Shown: piece by piece, positions 16,775 through 25,473 of the stretch | Position numbering within the stretch: the first letter of the stretch is position 1 | How the letters are laid out: each line of letters starts with the position of its first letter | Source: B1 sp034439755 | GTDB lineage: Bacteria > Bacteroidota > Bacteroidia > UKL13-3 | Assembly (NCBI GenBank): GCA_034439755.1 | Contig: JAWXAZ010000131.1 | Location: 1 to 29,334 of the forward strand | Length of the DNA stretch: 29,334 bases | Direction: 5' to 3' | Made by a program: the position numbers and the translations under genes | The notes under the pieces: generated by a model | Database searches by the model: none | What the model was told of the DNA's origin: nothing | Seen by the model: the letters and a program-made list of their open reading frames with translations, nothing else

Positions 16775-17161
16775 TTAAAATTCGCCTGTTAAAATGTTAA
16801 TTAAATCAACAATAGCCCAAACACCGCAACCTCCTAATGTTAAAATGAAAAGGATGTTCCATCCGGTTGGTTTCTTTTTGTACCATCTGTGAGCAGCTAA
16901 ACCGCCTAAGAAAAACCACAAAAGAAGTAGAATCCATTTTTCGTCTAAGTCTGCAGGAGCAGAGCTTATTTTAGAATCAACACTGCTAGAATTTGCTGTA
17001 ACACTAAGATTCTCCAAAGCACTTGGCATCGTTTGATCATTTGCACTAGTAGTTTGTTCCTTTTTAGTCTCATTTTTAACAGGGAAAGAAGCATAAACAC
17101 TGCCTCCAATAAAAAGAGCCAATACTACGATTAGCGGTAGAAATTTGTTAATTTTTTTCAT
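16775..17161 (-). CDS. TM2 domain membrane protein
   Basis: A 128-residue protein with an N-terminal hydrophobic segment (MKKINKFLPLIVVLALFIGG), a Ser/Thr/Asn-rich linker of about 50 residues, and a C-terminal TM2 domain of two membrane helices joined by a short turn (LLLLWFFLGGLAAHRWYKKK and, further on, GCGVWAIVDLINI). TM2 proteins are small membrane proteins whose role is mostly unknown. The first segment may be a signal peptide or a third helix. It is divergent from the secreted-protein/DUF2752 pair across a 40-base gap, and TM2 and DUF2752 genes are often neighbours in Bacteroidota. Confidence 0.9.
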   Translation of the reverse strand: MKKINKFLPLIVVLALFIGGSVYASFPVKNETKKEQTTSANDQTMPSALENLSVTANSSSVDSKISSAPADLDEKWILLLLWFFLGGLAAHRWYKKKPTGWNILFILTLGGCGVWAIVDLINILTGEF

Positions 17162-17201
17162 ATTTTTTATATTAATTTGGTAAACGAAAATAGCAACTGA
17201 T

Positions 17202-18107
17202 ATGAGATTTCATATATCCCTACTTATTATTAACATATTTATTTTTCAACTTGCATATTGTCAGGAAGAAAAAAACGAATTTACAGGTACCCTTCAGCTT
17301 TCTACGAAGGAAATAATCACGTTTAAAATCCAATTTAAGGTGTTAGAAAATGGAGATATTGAAGGCACCAGCTTAACAGATATTTTTGGATCGGATAGAA
17401 CTTTGAGCAAAATAAAAGGGAAAATAAACAGGACTACCCAAAAAATTTCATTTCAAGAAATAAGTAATATTAGTACCATGTCTAATGCAGAATCTGAAGA
17501 ATTCTGTTACTTAAAAGTAGAAAATGCAAGTTTAAAAAACGAAAAAGGCAAAAGCATCCTAAAAGGAAATTTTATTGGACAGTTTCAAAATGGCAAAAAA
17601 TGTGCAAGCGGATACCTATACCTAATTAGCAAGGCTTACATAGATCAACTGGCTCAAAAATATTTGAATAAAGATGTGATAAAAAACGAGGATTCACTCT
17701 TAAAAATGCAACAATTAAATAATGATATTCAGGCAAAAATTGGCAATACATATTTGCAAAGCAATCAGGTATTGAGATTAAACTGGACATCCTCCGAAAT
17801 TATTATTGAGGTTTCAGATTCAAGAAAAGTAGATGGCGACGAGATAGCCATTTATGTAAATGGAAAAAAAGTCTTAGATTCATTTGTTATTAGCAAGGAT
17901 AAAAAAACCATCGTTGTGCCCTTTACCCAAGCCAAAGGGAGTATTAGAATTCAAGCGCTTAATGAAGGAACCTTAAAATCTTGCACGGCCAATATTACTT
18001 TAAGAGACAATGAAGATAATACCAATATTGTTACCATCATGAATAAAGGCGCTAATGTGGTTATTCTCTTAAATAAAACACCCAAGAAAAATGAAACACC
18101 CCAATAA
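17202..18107 (+). CDS. Hypothetical secreted protein
   Basis: The protein has 301 residues beginning with signal peptide MRFHISLLIINIFIFQLAYCQ. The N-terminal half (residues about 25-145) is beta-rich (FTGTLQLSTKEIITFKIQFKV, GDIEGTSLTDIFG, KGNFIGQFQNGKKCASGYLYL) and may be a lipocalin-like barrel. The C-terminal half (about 190-295) looks like a small Ig-like domain (LNWTSSEIIIEVSDS, GDEIAIYVNGKKVLDSFVI, GSIRIQALNEGTLKSCTANI). No named family is recognised with confidence. It overlaps the start of the DUF2752 gene by 17 bases, which implies translational coupling. Confidence 0.82.
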   Translation: MRFHISLLIINIFIFQLAYCQEEKNEFTGTLQLSTKEIITFKIQFKVLENGDIEGTSLTDIFGSDRTLSKIKGKINRTTQKISFQEISNISTMSNAESEEFCYLKVENASLKNEKGKSILKGNFIGQFQNGKKCASGYLYLISKAYIDQLAQKYLNKDVIKNEDSLLKMQQLNNDIQAKIGNTYLQSNQVLRLNWTSSEIIIEVSDSRKVDGDEIAIYVNGKKVLDSFVISKDKKTIVVPFTQAKGSIRIQALNEGTLKSCTANITLRDNEDNTNIVTIMNKGANVVILLNKTPKKNETPQ

Positions 18108-18402
18108 AATTAACTCAAATAAAAGGAATATTGGAATTGCGCTTTTAGCCTTACTAGTGTGTGTTGGGTTAATCCTATTCTGGCTGCCAGCAACTTTCTT
18201 CGAAAATGGCACGCCAATGTGTTTATCAGTTATATTTTTTAACCACGAATGCTATGGATGTGGCATGACACGTGGAATTATGCACCTCATTCATTTTAAT
18301 TTTGAGGAAGCATGGGCGTTTAACAAGTTGTCATTTGTGGTATTTCCCCTTTTAGTTTATATGCTTTTATGGGAGATTTATACACGGTTTTTAAAGAAAT
18401 AA
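18091..18402 (+). CDS. DUF2752 membrane protein
   Basis: A 103-residue protein with two hydrophobic segments (IGIALLALLVCVGLILFWLP near residues 11-30 and FVVFPLLVYMLLWEIYTRF near 82-100) flanking the DUF2752 signature CYGCGMTRGIMHLIHFNFEEAWAFN. The cysteine pair and the N-K in the following segment are conserved in the family, whose function is unknown. It overlaps the preceding secreted-protein gene by 17 bases and ends shortly before a long AT-rich hairpin. Confidence 0.9.
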   Translation: MKHPNKINSNKRNIGIALLALLVCVGLILFWLPATFFENGTPMCLSVIFFNHECYGCGMTRGIMHLIHFNFEEAWAFNKLSFVVFPLLVYMLLWEIYTRFLKK

Positions 18403-18410
18403 TACCAATC

Positions 18411-18447
18411 ATAATTATTAAATAGCCCAAAGCTATTTAATAATTAT
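18411..18447. repeat. Perfect 16-bp AT-rich inverted repeat, possibly one end of a MITE
   Basis: Arms ATAATTATTAAATAGC and its complement are separated by CCAAA, just after the DUF2752 stop. It may end that transcript, although no T-run follows. Just upstream stands ATACCAATCATAA (18402-18414), and near 18520-18534 TTATGTAATCGGTAT is its imperfect inverted copy, so 18402-18535 could be a small inverted-repeat element. Confidence 0.6.
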
Positions 18448-18544
18448 ACAAGGGTAAATGCCAAAATAACAAAAAATAATACAATGAGATATTTGTGGAA
18501 ATTGGACTATCCTTTTTTTATGTAATCGGTATAAATACTTATTA

Positions 18545-19111
18545 CTACAAACTATCTAGCAGAAAAAAAATAAGGCCTATCACAAATATTAAGGCACCTA
18601 CCGCGGCAATTCCCCAGAATAAACCACCACCAAGAACCCAAGCAATTATGGTTGCTACCACCCACAAAATGGCACCAAATACCATCCAGGTTCTGCCATC
18701 AATACCCACACTATTTGCCTTTTGAACATCCTTTTTAAGCATCTTTATTTGCTCCTTGGCAGACGTTACTTCCTTTTTTGCATAAGCAATAGCTGCCTTG
18801 CTGCTGCGTTGTGGAACCATGGTTTGGATATCCTTTAAAACGGGTTCCATTTTTGGCGAAACTTCTATAGGCGCATTAGCAGGTGCCGTAACAGAAACCA
18901 TTGCTGGTGCCGTCATTTTTGCAACTGGCAATTGTGCCGCTTTTGCCCTCGTGGCTTCAATTTCTATTGGCGCCAAAGGTGTTTGTACCTTAGCCGTTTG
19001 TTGATCTACCTTTACCGTTTGACGGTAAGAATACATTTGGTTGCTGCAAGATGAAACCAATAAGGCCGCTCCAGCAAGAATAATAAAAGAAAAGTGTTTA
19101 GATTTTATCAT
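18545..19111 (-). CDS. Hypothetical lipoprotein with C-terminal membrane helices
   Basis: This 188-residue protein starts MIKSKHFSFIILAGAALLVSSCS with lipobox Cys22. Residues about 30-90 are Pro/Ala/Val-rich and low complexity. About 95-130 form a charged helix, perhaps a coiled coil (AKKEVTSAKEQIKMLKKDVQKA). The C-terminus has two hydrophobic segments (TWMVFGAILWVVATIIAWVL and a second ending in IFVIGLIFFLLDSL). Similar small lipoproteins with a terminal double helix are frequent in Bacteroidota, but no function is known. It is monocistronic and convergent with the DUF2752 unit. Confidence 0.82.
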   Translation of the reverse strand: MIKSKHFSFIILAGAALLVSSCSNQMYSYRQTVKVDQQTAKVQTPLAPIEIEATRAKAAQLPVAKMTAPAMVSVTAPANAPIEVSPKMEPVLKDIQTMVPQRSSKAAIAYAKKEVTSAKEQIKMLKKDVQKANSVGIDGRTWMVFGAILWVVATIIAWVLGGGLFWGIAAVGALIFVIGLIFFLLDSL

Positions 19112-19490
19112 AATAATTTTGTTTTAAGTCCTACGAAGCTAAGCACTATATCATTCATAAGCTATGATTATTAAAATGTAAAATTTATACACAATAACCC
19201 TAAGTTTTCGAAAATCAAGTTTCAGGTCAATTAAAAGTTTATAATTAGCTTGCAAATGAAGTTATACTTTAAAACCGCAACCTCGTAAATTGAACAATGA
19301 AATTGATAATATGAAACAAAACAGACCATTCACAAGCAGTAAATTTATTTTATACCCATTAATGTATATCCTTCAACCAATCCATCGCAAAGAAAGTATT
19401 TATGAGTACCTAAAAGTCTTGATAAAATCTAATTACTTTATAATTAAAAAATAACTCACCTTTGCCAACTATTGGGAAAAATACCTAATC
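19112..19490. other. Intergenic region with a doubtful 47-codon frame
   Basis: This AT-rich spacer lies between two divergently transcribed genes. On the plus strand 19311-19454 encodes a possible 47-residue basic peptide (starting MKQNRPFTSSKFILY), but it has no clear ribosome binding site or known motif and may be chance. No hairpin or strong promoter is evident. Confidence 0.5.
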
Positions 19491-21047
19491 ATGAGAAAAG
19501 TAATACAGTTAAGCATTAACGTGGAAGATGCTGCTACAGACAGTGGCATTGCCCTTCAAATAACCAAGGAAATGGGCCTTGACCCAAGCGATTTAAGCGG
19601 CTTTATTATTCAAAAAAAAAGCATAGATGCGCGCAGAAAACCCATTAGGGTGAACCTACAAATTGAAGTATTTTTAAGTGAACCTATTGCCCAAAATTCG
19701 TTTCAATTGCATTTAAACAATGTGGGCAACGCAAGCGAAGTAGGCATTGTAGGTGCTGGTCCGGCTGGTTTATTTGCTGCCTTAAAATTAATAGAATTGG
19801 GACTAAAACCCGTAATTTTTGAAAGGGGTAAACAGGTAAAAGAACGCCGCAGAGATTTGGCCAATATTACCAAAAATAACGAGGTAAATCCCAATAGCAA
19901 TTATTGCTTTGGCGAAGGTGGCGCGGGTACCTACAGCGATGGCAAACTATACACCCGCAGCAGCAAGCGGGGCAATGTGATGCGCATTTTAAACATCTTG
20001 GTAAAACATGGCGCCCAACCCAATATTTTGTACGAAGCGCATCCGCATATTGGCACCAATAAATTGCCTGCCATCATAGAAAATATTCGGGAACAAATAA
20101 TTGCATGTGGGGGCATTTTTCATTTCAATGCGCGGGTAACAGATTTTAAAATAGAAGCAAACTCCCTCAAAGGTTTGTTTGTAAACGCAGATTTCTACGC
20201 GTTCAAAAATATTATTTTAGCCACTGGGCATTCGGCCCGCGACATATACGAACTATTACACAAAAAGCAGGTTCTGCTTCAACCAAAACCCTTTGCACTA
20301 GGCGTGCGCATTGAACATCCACAGCAATTGATAGATCAAATTCAGTATAAATGTGGCAATGATAGAGGTCAATTTTTGCCTGCTGCCAGCTACAGCTTGG
20401 TTCAGCAAGTAAAAAACAGAGGCGTCTTTAGTTTCTGTATGTGTCCGGGTGGCATTATTGCCCCAGCCATGACCGCCCCAGGCGAAATTGTGGTAAACGG
20501 GTGGAGTCCCAGTAAACGAAACAACCCTTACGCCAATAGCGGCATGGTGGTATCGGTTCAAACCGAAGATTATACAGAATATGCCAAACACGGCGCATTG
20601 GCGGGCATGTATTTTCAAAGGCAGGTAGAACAAGATTGTTTCCAAAAAGGCAACCAAACTTTGCAAGCACCTGCCCAACGAATGGTAGATTTTGTGAACC
20701 GAAAAAGCTCGAGCACCTTGCCTAAAAACTCCTATTTGCCGGGCACCGTGAGCAGAAATTTACACGATATTTTACCCCGCTTTGTGGCCCAAAGTTTACA
20801 AGAAGCGTTTGTACAATTTGGCAAAAAAATGAAAGGCTATTTAAGCGAGGATGCCATTTTATTGGCAACCGAATCGCGCACCTCCTCGCCCGTGCGCATA
20901 CCCAGAAACAAAGACACTTTTGAGCACCCACAAATTTCGGGATTATACCCGTGTGCCGAAGGTGCGGGCTATGCGGGTGGCATTGTGAGCGCGGCCATGG
21001 ATGGCGAGAATTGCGCAGTGAGTATTGCCACAAAATTAACCTGCTAA
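19491..21047 (+). CDS. FAD-dependent dehydrogenase (COG2509-like)
   Basis: The protein has 518 residues. An N-terminal ferredoxin-like domain (1-80, with LSGFIIQKKSIDARRKP) precedes a Rossmann FAD-binding motif VGIVGAGPAGL (84-94) and the family segment FGEGGAGTYSDGKLYTR (near 141-157). Later features are a second nucleotide-fold stretch IILATGHSARD, the phrase FCMCPGG, and the FAD-closing VRIPRN and YPCAEGAGYAGGIVSAAMDG near the C-terminus. This is the pattern of uncharacterised FAD-dependent dehydrogenases of COG2509, about 520 residues long. The substrate is unknown. The ATG at 19491 fits the family N-terminus. It stands alone. Confidence 0.93.
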   Translation: MRKVIQLSINVEDAATDSGIALQITKEMGLDPSDLSGFIIQKKSIDARRKPIRVNLQIEVFLSEPIAQNSFQLHLNNVGNASEVGIVGAGPAGLFAALKLIELGLKPVIFERGKQVKERRRDLANITKNNEVNPNSNYCFGEGGAGTYSDGKLYTRSSKRGNVMRILNILVKHGAQPNILYEAHPHIGTNKLPAIIENIREQIIACGGIFHFNARVTDFKIEANSLKGLFVNADFYAFKNIILATGHSARDIYELLHKKQVLLQPKPFALGVRIEHPQQLIDQIQYKCGNDRGQFLPAASYSLVQQVKNRGVFSFCMCPGGIIAPAMTAPGEIVVNGWSPSKRNNPYANSGMVVSVQTEDYTEYAKHGALAGMYFQRQVEQDCFQKGNQTLQAPAQRMVDFVNRKSSSTLPKNSYLPGTVSRNLHDILPRFVAQSLQEAFVQFGKKMKGYLSEDAILLATESRTSSPVRIPRNKDTFEHPQISGLYPCAEGAGYAGGIVSAAMDGENCAVSIATKLTC

Positions 21048-21100
21048 AAATAGTGCGCATGACCACTGCGAACACCCAAAATAATTTGCTTTCAATAGCT

Positions 21101-21108
21101 TAGCTTTG
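21101..21108 (+). promoter_or_regulatory. Candidate -7 promoter box for the endonuclease gene
   Basis: TAGCTTTG fits TAnnTTTG exactly and ends five bases before the ATG at 21114, so a start of transcription at or next to the ATG, and thus a nearly leaderless mRNA, is implied. No TTTG is present at the ideal upstream distance. Confidence 0.4.
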
Positions 21109-21113
21109 TCGCA

Positions 21114-23201
21114 ATGTGTAAAAATGCAATTTTCGTATTCCTATTACTTTTTGGCTTGAGCGCCCAAGCAGGAACCATCGTTGTATCAACGGCCTCCTTA
21201 CCTACTTTTGGCAATTGCGCCATCTATTTTGTAAGCGATGCCCAAAGGTATACTGTAAGTGGCAGCGGTCTCAACCAAAACCTTGCGATTAACGCCCCAG
21301 AACATTTCGAAATTTCGCTCAATTACAACTATGGTTATGCCAGCAAAATTGAATTAATACCCAATGTAGGCAGCATCAATTCTACCAATATTTACGTTCG
21401 GTTCAGCCCGTATTTAAGTGGTGCCAAATCTGGGAATATTAGCCACATAAGTGCAGGAAGCGCCACACAAACCAAAGCTGTTTTGGGCAATGCAACGGCC
21501 ACACCTGCCACGGGCACAAATGCCGCAAGTTATTACAATACCATTGGCACTAGCGCCACAGGCAATACCTTGAAAACTGCCTTATACAACAAAATTTTGG
21601 GGCATACCGTTACCTCGTACGGCAGCGGTAGCAGCGGACTTTGGGCAACCTATTCTACCACCGATCCATTTTATAACGGCAAAGTTTGGGATATTTATTC
21701 CACAAAATTGGATGCAAGTTCGCCTTATGAATTTACCTTTAGCACCAACCAATGTGGCTCCTATTCTGTAGAGGGCGATTGCTATAACAGGGAACACAGT
21801 TTTCCGCAAAGTTGGTTTGCCCAAGCCTCGCCCATGGTATCTGATATGTTTCACATATACCCAACCGATGGCAAGGTAAATGGCATGCGCAACAATTATC
21901 CTTTTGGGGAGGTTAGCACGCCCACTTTTACTTCGCTGCAAGGCAGTAAATTGGGCGCAAATATTACCCCAGGGTACACAGCGGTTACCTTTGAACCTAT
22001 TAACGATTATAAGGGCGATTTAGCCAGAAGTTATTTTTACATGGCCACGCGCTACCACAACCTTATTGCAAGCTGGCAAAACAATGGCAATGCCAACGAT
22101 GTGCTAGATGGAACAGCCTTTCCGGCCTACGATGCTTGGTTCTTAAACTTACTGGTAAAATGGCATAACCAAGACCCACCAACAGCCAAAGAAATAAACC
22201 GAAACAACGCCATTTATGGTTATCAAAATAACCGAAATCCTTTTGTTGATAGTCCGCAATATGTAAACAGAATTTGGGGCTTAGCATCTTCCTTAGAACC
22301 TACCCTTGCGCCAAGTGCATTTGCCATTAAAAGCAATACCACCACCACAGCCATCCTTACCTGGAAAAGTGGAAATGGTCAGCGCCGTTTAGTGCTTGCA
22401 CGAGCAGGAGCACCAGTAAATGCAGTGCCATTAGACTCATTTACCTATATTGGCAATAATACATTTGGCTTGGGCACTCAATTGGGCGTAGGCAATTATG
22501 TAGTGTATAATGGCATGGGCAGCAGCATAGAAATTAACGGTTTGAACCCATCGCTTGCGTATCATTTTTTGGTGGTTGAGTATAATGGATATGGCGCTGC
22601 TAGCAATTATTTAAGCAGTGCTGCATTGGCATCTGGCGCCATAAGTGTGCCGGTAACCTGGCTCAATTTTGAGGCAAATTTAATAAGTCAAGAGCAGGTT
22701 AACCTCCATTGGAAAACCACCCAAGAAAAAAACAATGCCTATTTTTTGGTAGAACGCAATGTAGGAAAGGCTTATGTAGAAATAGGGAAGGTAGCGGCAA
22801 CAAAAAAGCAATCGGCTGTTAATCGTTATGCCTTTAGCGACCTAAGTATTGGGGCAGAAAATGTTTTAGACGCTGTTATTCAGTACCGCTTAAAACAAGT
22901 TGATATAGACGGACATTACACTTACTCCAAAGAAATTTTTGTAACACTTGCACAAGAGTATCCTATAGAAATAAACGTGGTAAACCCTATTGGCAATGGG
23001 CTCATGATGCTATGTAAACAAGCTGATACACCTGTTGAAATTAAGGTAATGGATGCCAGTGGTAAGTTAATTTTTGAAACCAAAACCAACTTGAATCATG
23101 AAACATTTATCCCATTAAACATGGAGCTTAGCACTGGTCTATATTTTTTACACATTGTGCACCGAGCAGGACAACAAACCTTTAAAATCATTAAACCCTA
23201 A
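21114..23201 (+). CDS. Secreted endonuclease I family protein with T9SS sorting domain
   Basis: A 695-residue protein with signal peptide MCKNAIFVFLLLFGLSAQA. Residues about 25-125 are an Ig-like domain common in Bacteroidota exoproteins (YTVSGSGLNQNLAINAPEHF, IYVRFSPYLSGAKSGNI). About 135-395 is an endonuclease I (EndA/NucM) domain: YNREHSFPQSWF carries the catalytic His226, followed by DMFHIYPTDGKVNGMRNNYP and later GDLARSYFYMATRY. A fibronectin-like region (about 396-515) and another beta domain come next. The tail (about 620-695, ending GLYFLHIVHRAGQQTFKIIKP with one or two residues variation tolerated in such domains) is a T9SS sorting domain. It should degrade extracellular DNA, for nutrition or biofilm turnover. 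Confidence 0.93.
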   Translation: MCKNAIFVFLLLFGLSAQAGTIVVSTASLPTFGNCAIYFVSDAQRYTVSGSGLNQNLAINAPEHFEISLNYNYGYASKIELIPNVGSINSTNIYVRFSPYLSGAKSGNISHISAGSATQTKAVLGNATATPATGTNAASYYNTIGTSATGNTLKTALYNKILGHTVTSYGSGSSGLWATYSTTDPFYNGKVWDIYSTKLDASSPYEFTFSTNQCGSYSVEGDCYNREHSFPQSWFAQASPMVSDMFHIYPTDGKVNGMRNNYPFGEVSTPTFTSLQGSKLGANITPGYTAVTFEPINDYKGDLARSYFYMATRYHNLIASWQNNGNANDVLDGTAFPAYDAWFLNLLVKWHNQDPPTAKEINRNNAIYGYQNNRNPFVDSPQYVNRIWGLASSLEPTLAPSAFAIKSNTTTTAILTWKSGNGQRRLVLARAGAPVNAVPLDSFTYIGNNTFGLGTQLGVGNYVVYNGMGSSIEINGLNPSLAYHFLVVEYNGYGAASNYLSSAALASGAISVPVTWLNFEANLISQEQVNLHWKTTQEKNNAYFLVERNVGKAYVEIGKVAATKKQSAVNRYAFSDLSIGAENVLDAVIQYRLKQVDIDGHYTYSKEIFVTLAQEYPIEINVVNPIGNGLMMLCKQADTPVEIKVMDASGKLIFETKTNLNHETFIPLNMELSTGLYFLHIVHRAGQQTFKIIKP

Positions 23202-23320
23202 ACTGGTTTGAGCCAAATAACAACCTGTTTAGTCTAAATACTTTTGGACTATTACCTCATGCGTATTGAAAAAAAACAGCACCTTGATTATGATTGTTTT
23301 TCTGTAAGGTTTTGAAGAGG

Positions 23321-23350
23321 GTAAAGTGGCTCAACTTTCAGAAGAAGTAG
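23321..23350 (+). repeat. Left copy of the msrB 3'-end direct repeat
   Basis: Ten codons read VKWLNFQKK and stop. Bases 23323-23350 match 25815-25842 at 27 of 28 positions; the one difference (CAG/CAA) is synonymous. Only this tip of msrB is present here, with unrelated sequence upstream. The two copies flank a 2.5-kb region of gene remnants. Confidence 0.8.
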
Positions 23351-23439
23351 TTTAGATGGCTTATTTAATACTTAACAAACCTCCCCTGCAAGCTATCTCC
23401 GCTTTGGCTGCGTAATACGTGTGGCTAAATGCAAATTTT

Positions 23440-23895
23440 TTAATTCAATTTATTTAGTATAGTAGTTCTTTTCCTGTAATAAGCATGATTTTCATGGCAC
23501 AATCTACCTCTTACTATTGAAGGATGGATTTTCAATTCTGCTGCAAAGTCAACGATTGCTTGGTCGTCAACTATAAAATGTTTCTCATTAAAATTTCCCC
23601 ATTTTTCAAAAGGAATCAAATTCGCAGAAGCGAAATCGTTTGCTTCTTTTTCTTCTGCATTTCCATTCAAATATAAATGATTATCTAAATCATCAACAAA
23701 TTCTCTTTTTTTGTCTTTCGACAAATGCAAATAAATATGACCCAATTCGTGCATAATGGTGAAAACAAAATTGTCAATTCTTTGATATCTTAAAGTTACA
23801 CCTATTACTGGATTTTTTTCACTCCAAAATGTAATACCATCAATTGGAGATTTTTCCGGTTTTTCTTGTTCAATAAGTTTAATACCATATTTTAC
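23440..23895 (-). pseudogene. ImmA/IrrE-family metallopeptidase remnant (HigA-type C-terminus)
   Basis: The frame is open for 151 codons from 23895 to the stop at 23440. It shows GITFWSEKNPVIGVTLRYQR, then FVFTIMHELGHIYLHL with the HEXXH zinc motif, then EEKEANDFASANLIP with the downstream Glu, and finally HPSIVRGRL, the usual end of ImmA/IrrE (peptidase M78) domains fused to XRE/HigA regulators. An in-frame TAG (23896-23898) precedes it, and a few more codons of the family (ADLFSRK) lie in another frame just upstream, so a frameshift is likely. Beyond about 23930 the sequence is unrelated. The first internal ATG (23754) would give only 104 residues starting inside the active site. Confidence 0.8.
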
Positions 23896-23984
23896 CTAGT
23901 TTTTCTTGAAAATAAATCTGCTAACGGCACAACTCCCCCTTTCCCCCATGCGGGCGGCGATTGGTTTTTCAGTAAATATGACGG

Positions 23985-25262
23985 CTAAACTTTTAGGCTT
24001 GAAGTAGCACAAATAGCCATAAGGTACATGTATACTGTATTTGTATCCATGTCTGGAAAAGGCAGGTGATTAAAATTAAAATCGTTTAGCAAATATCTGT
24101 TTGAGTTTTCGGCATCACCTCTTTGGTTATAAAATTCAATAACGCATTGCTCACTCATTTCCTCATTGTTTGTAATAATACCCTGGTAATTATAGGCTCA
24201 TCAAGACAATAGGTCTATTTGACCATCTTTTCTTTTATTGCGAGTTACAACAATTCGATGCGCTTTATTACAATTTTTAGGTTGATATAGGATGCTCGCA
24301 ACTTCCTTCATTTCATTGTTAATCCTAATGGTTTTCCATTCCACTATCTGAGAGCAAGCTTCACGTATATCTTCAAAGTCCATCGTGCGGATATAGAAGA
24401 ATTTTACCCAGCCTTCTAGTGCATTAATAACATTGATTTGATACGATGCTGAATGAGCCCTGAAGTGTTCTATTTTTATGTTATTTTTGTTTAGGTTTCC
24501 AAAGTATCTTTCCAAGGTTTGAAGCTGTTCAAAGCGCGCAGGAGTATAGCCGTTGTGATTTTCGATATGAACAGGAATGCGGCCAATAAATGCAATGTTT
24601 GGATGACAACCAGTTACCTTTTTATAACTAAGTTTTGCATCCTGTTTTCCTGTTGCTATTAACACATTATCGAAATCTACAATATAGCCTTAATCACCTA
24701 TATTTAGCTGCTTTGTTTCAATGGCAAGACTAACCAAAGTCTCATTAAATTTATTGTTGAAATTAAGTTCATGTTCAACCAAATTTGGCCCCTTCTTTAT
24801 TTGGTTTGGCTGTTTAAGTTCTTGGCAAACATATTCAACCCAAATTAATCAATAGGAGGTTTGAAAAACCGAATGATTTGATTTAGTTGCGGTAACCCCG
24901 ATTTAATGATTGTTTCAATTCCGTGCATACGGGATTGAATTACAATCATTAAATCGATTCAGCATTTTTTAATGCTGAATTTGGGTTCAACCGTATCTGG
25001 CGATGGTATTTTATGAAATACCTGATCCGAATACTTTTCTTTTAGCAATTCTAAATCAGAAATGAAACTTCCTTGAACAAGTGTGTTGCCAAACAGAGAA
25101 AGCACCACATCGGAATAGCTATATTTTGTAAAAGCGCTTCTGCTTCCAATTTTTTTATCGATGAATTTATCAATGTCAGAGCGGCTTATAGCGTCATAGA
25201 TAAAATTTAATGTCCCGCACGTGCGAGATGATATTTTTTCTGCTTGTTGTAACTTTGTCCAT
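23985..25262 (-). pseudogene. IS1380-family transposase pseudogene
   Basis: Fragments of one transposase lie in order on the minus strand. From 25262 the N-terminus includes, after a frameshift near 25198, FIYDAISRSDIDKFIDKKIG, YSYSDVVLSLFGNTLVQGSF and KIPSPDTVE. A 147-bp insert (24839-24985) interrupts it. The frame resumes with YVCQELKQPN, passes one TAA, then runs through DFDNVLIATGKQDAKLSY, VAFIGR-like PNIAFIGRIPVHIENHNG and HFRAHSASYQINVINALEGW. It next crosses two consecutive TGA codons (24198-24203) and ends with EFYNQRGDAENSNRYLLNDF and PFPDMDTNTVYMYLMAI. These are hallmark DDE transposase segments of IS1380. The last 50-60 residues and both IS ends are not recognised. Confidence 0.88.
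24839..24985. mobile_element. 147-bp MITE-like element nested in the IS1380 transposase
   Basis: The element begins CCCAAATT and ends AATTTGGG (8-bp terminal inverted repeats). It is flanked by TTCAA on both sides (24834-24838 and 24986-24990). Removing it with one TTCAA exactly restores the transposase reading SPDTVEYVCQELK, so the borders are firm. Inside are a long imperfect palindrome (about 24900-24957, arms CGATTTAATGATTGT and complement, tip CCGT-GCAT-ACGG) and a 10-bp hairpin (24957-24980, arms ATTCAGCATT/AATGCTGAAT). No open reading frame is present; it must have been moved by a transposase supplied elsewhere. Confidence 0.85.
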
Positions 25263-25306
25263 TAGAGATATTATAGACCTCTAATTTCACCTTTTTGGTG
25301 CTAAGA

Positions 25307-25351
25307 AAAGAGCCCTTAAGTGTTGATTTATCAACAAATTAAGGGCTCTTT
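25307..25351. terminator. Strong inverted repeat upstream of the IS1380 remnant
   Basis: Outer arms AAAGAGCCCTTAA and TTAAGGGCTCTTT, plus an inner stem TGTTGA/TCAACA, make a long stem. A second small hairpin, ATTAGAG/CTCTAAT (25261-25285), lies next to the transposase start. It could be an intrinsic terminator or part of the IS end that shields the transposase from outside transcription. Confidence 0.55.
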
Positions 25352-25473
25352 GTTAATTACCTTGCGATTTTTGGGATTTATCTAAAAATATTCGCAAAAC
25401 AGAAATATTTCTTATTCACTTTCTTTCTAATTTATTGTTTGGCGAAAACCACTCGCTGATAAATCGAAAATGA

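Noticed and set aside
19311..19454. Possible 47-residue peptide gene
   Set aside because: Only a start and stop support it; no ribosome binding site, motif or promoter, so it is noted within the intergenic entry and not called as a gene.
20298..20678. Minus-strand frame of 126 codons inside the FAD dehydrogenase gene
   Set aside because: It is an antisense shadow; the plus strand has the full conserved flavoprotein sequence.
24910..24945. Palindrome starting GTTTCAATTCC inside the MITE, reminiscent of a type I or III CRISPR repeat
   Set aside because: It occurs once, has no spacers or cas genes nearby, and is explained as the central hairpin of the 147-bp element.
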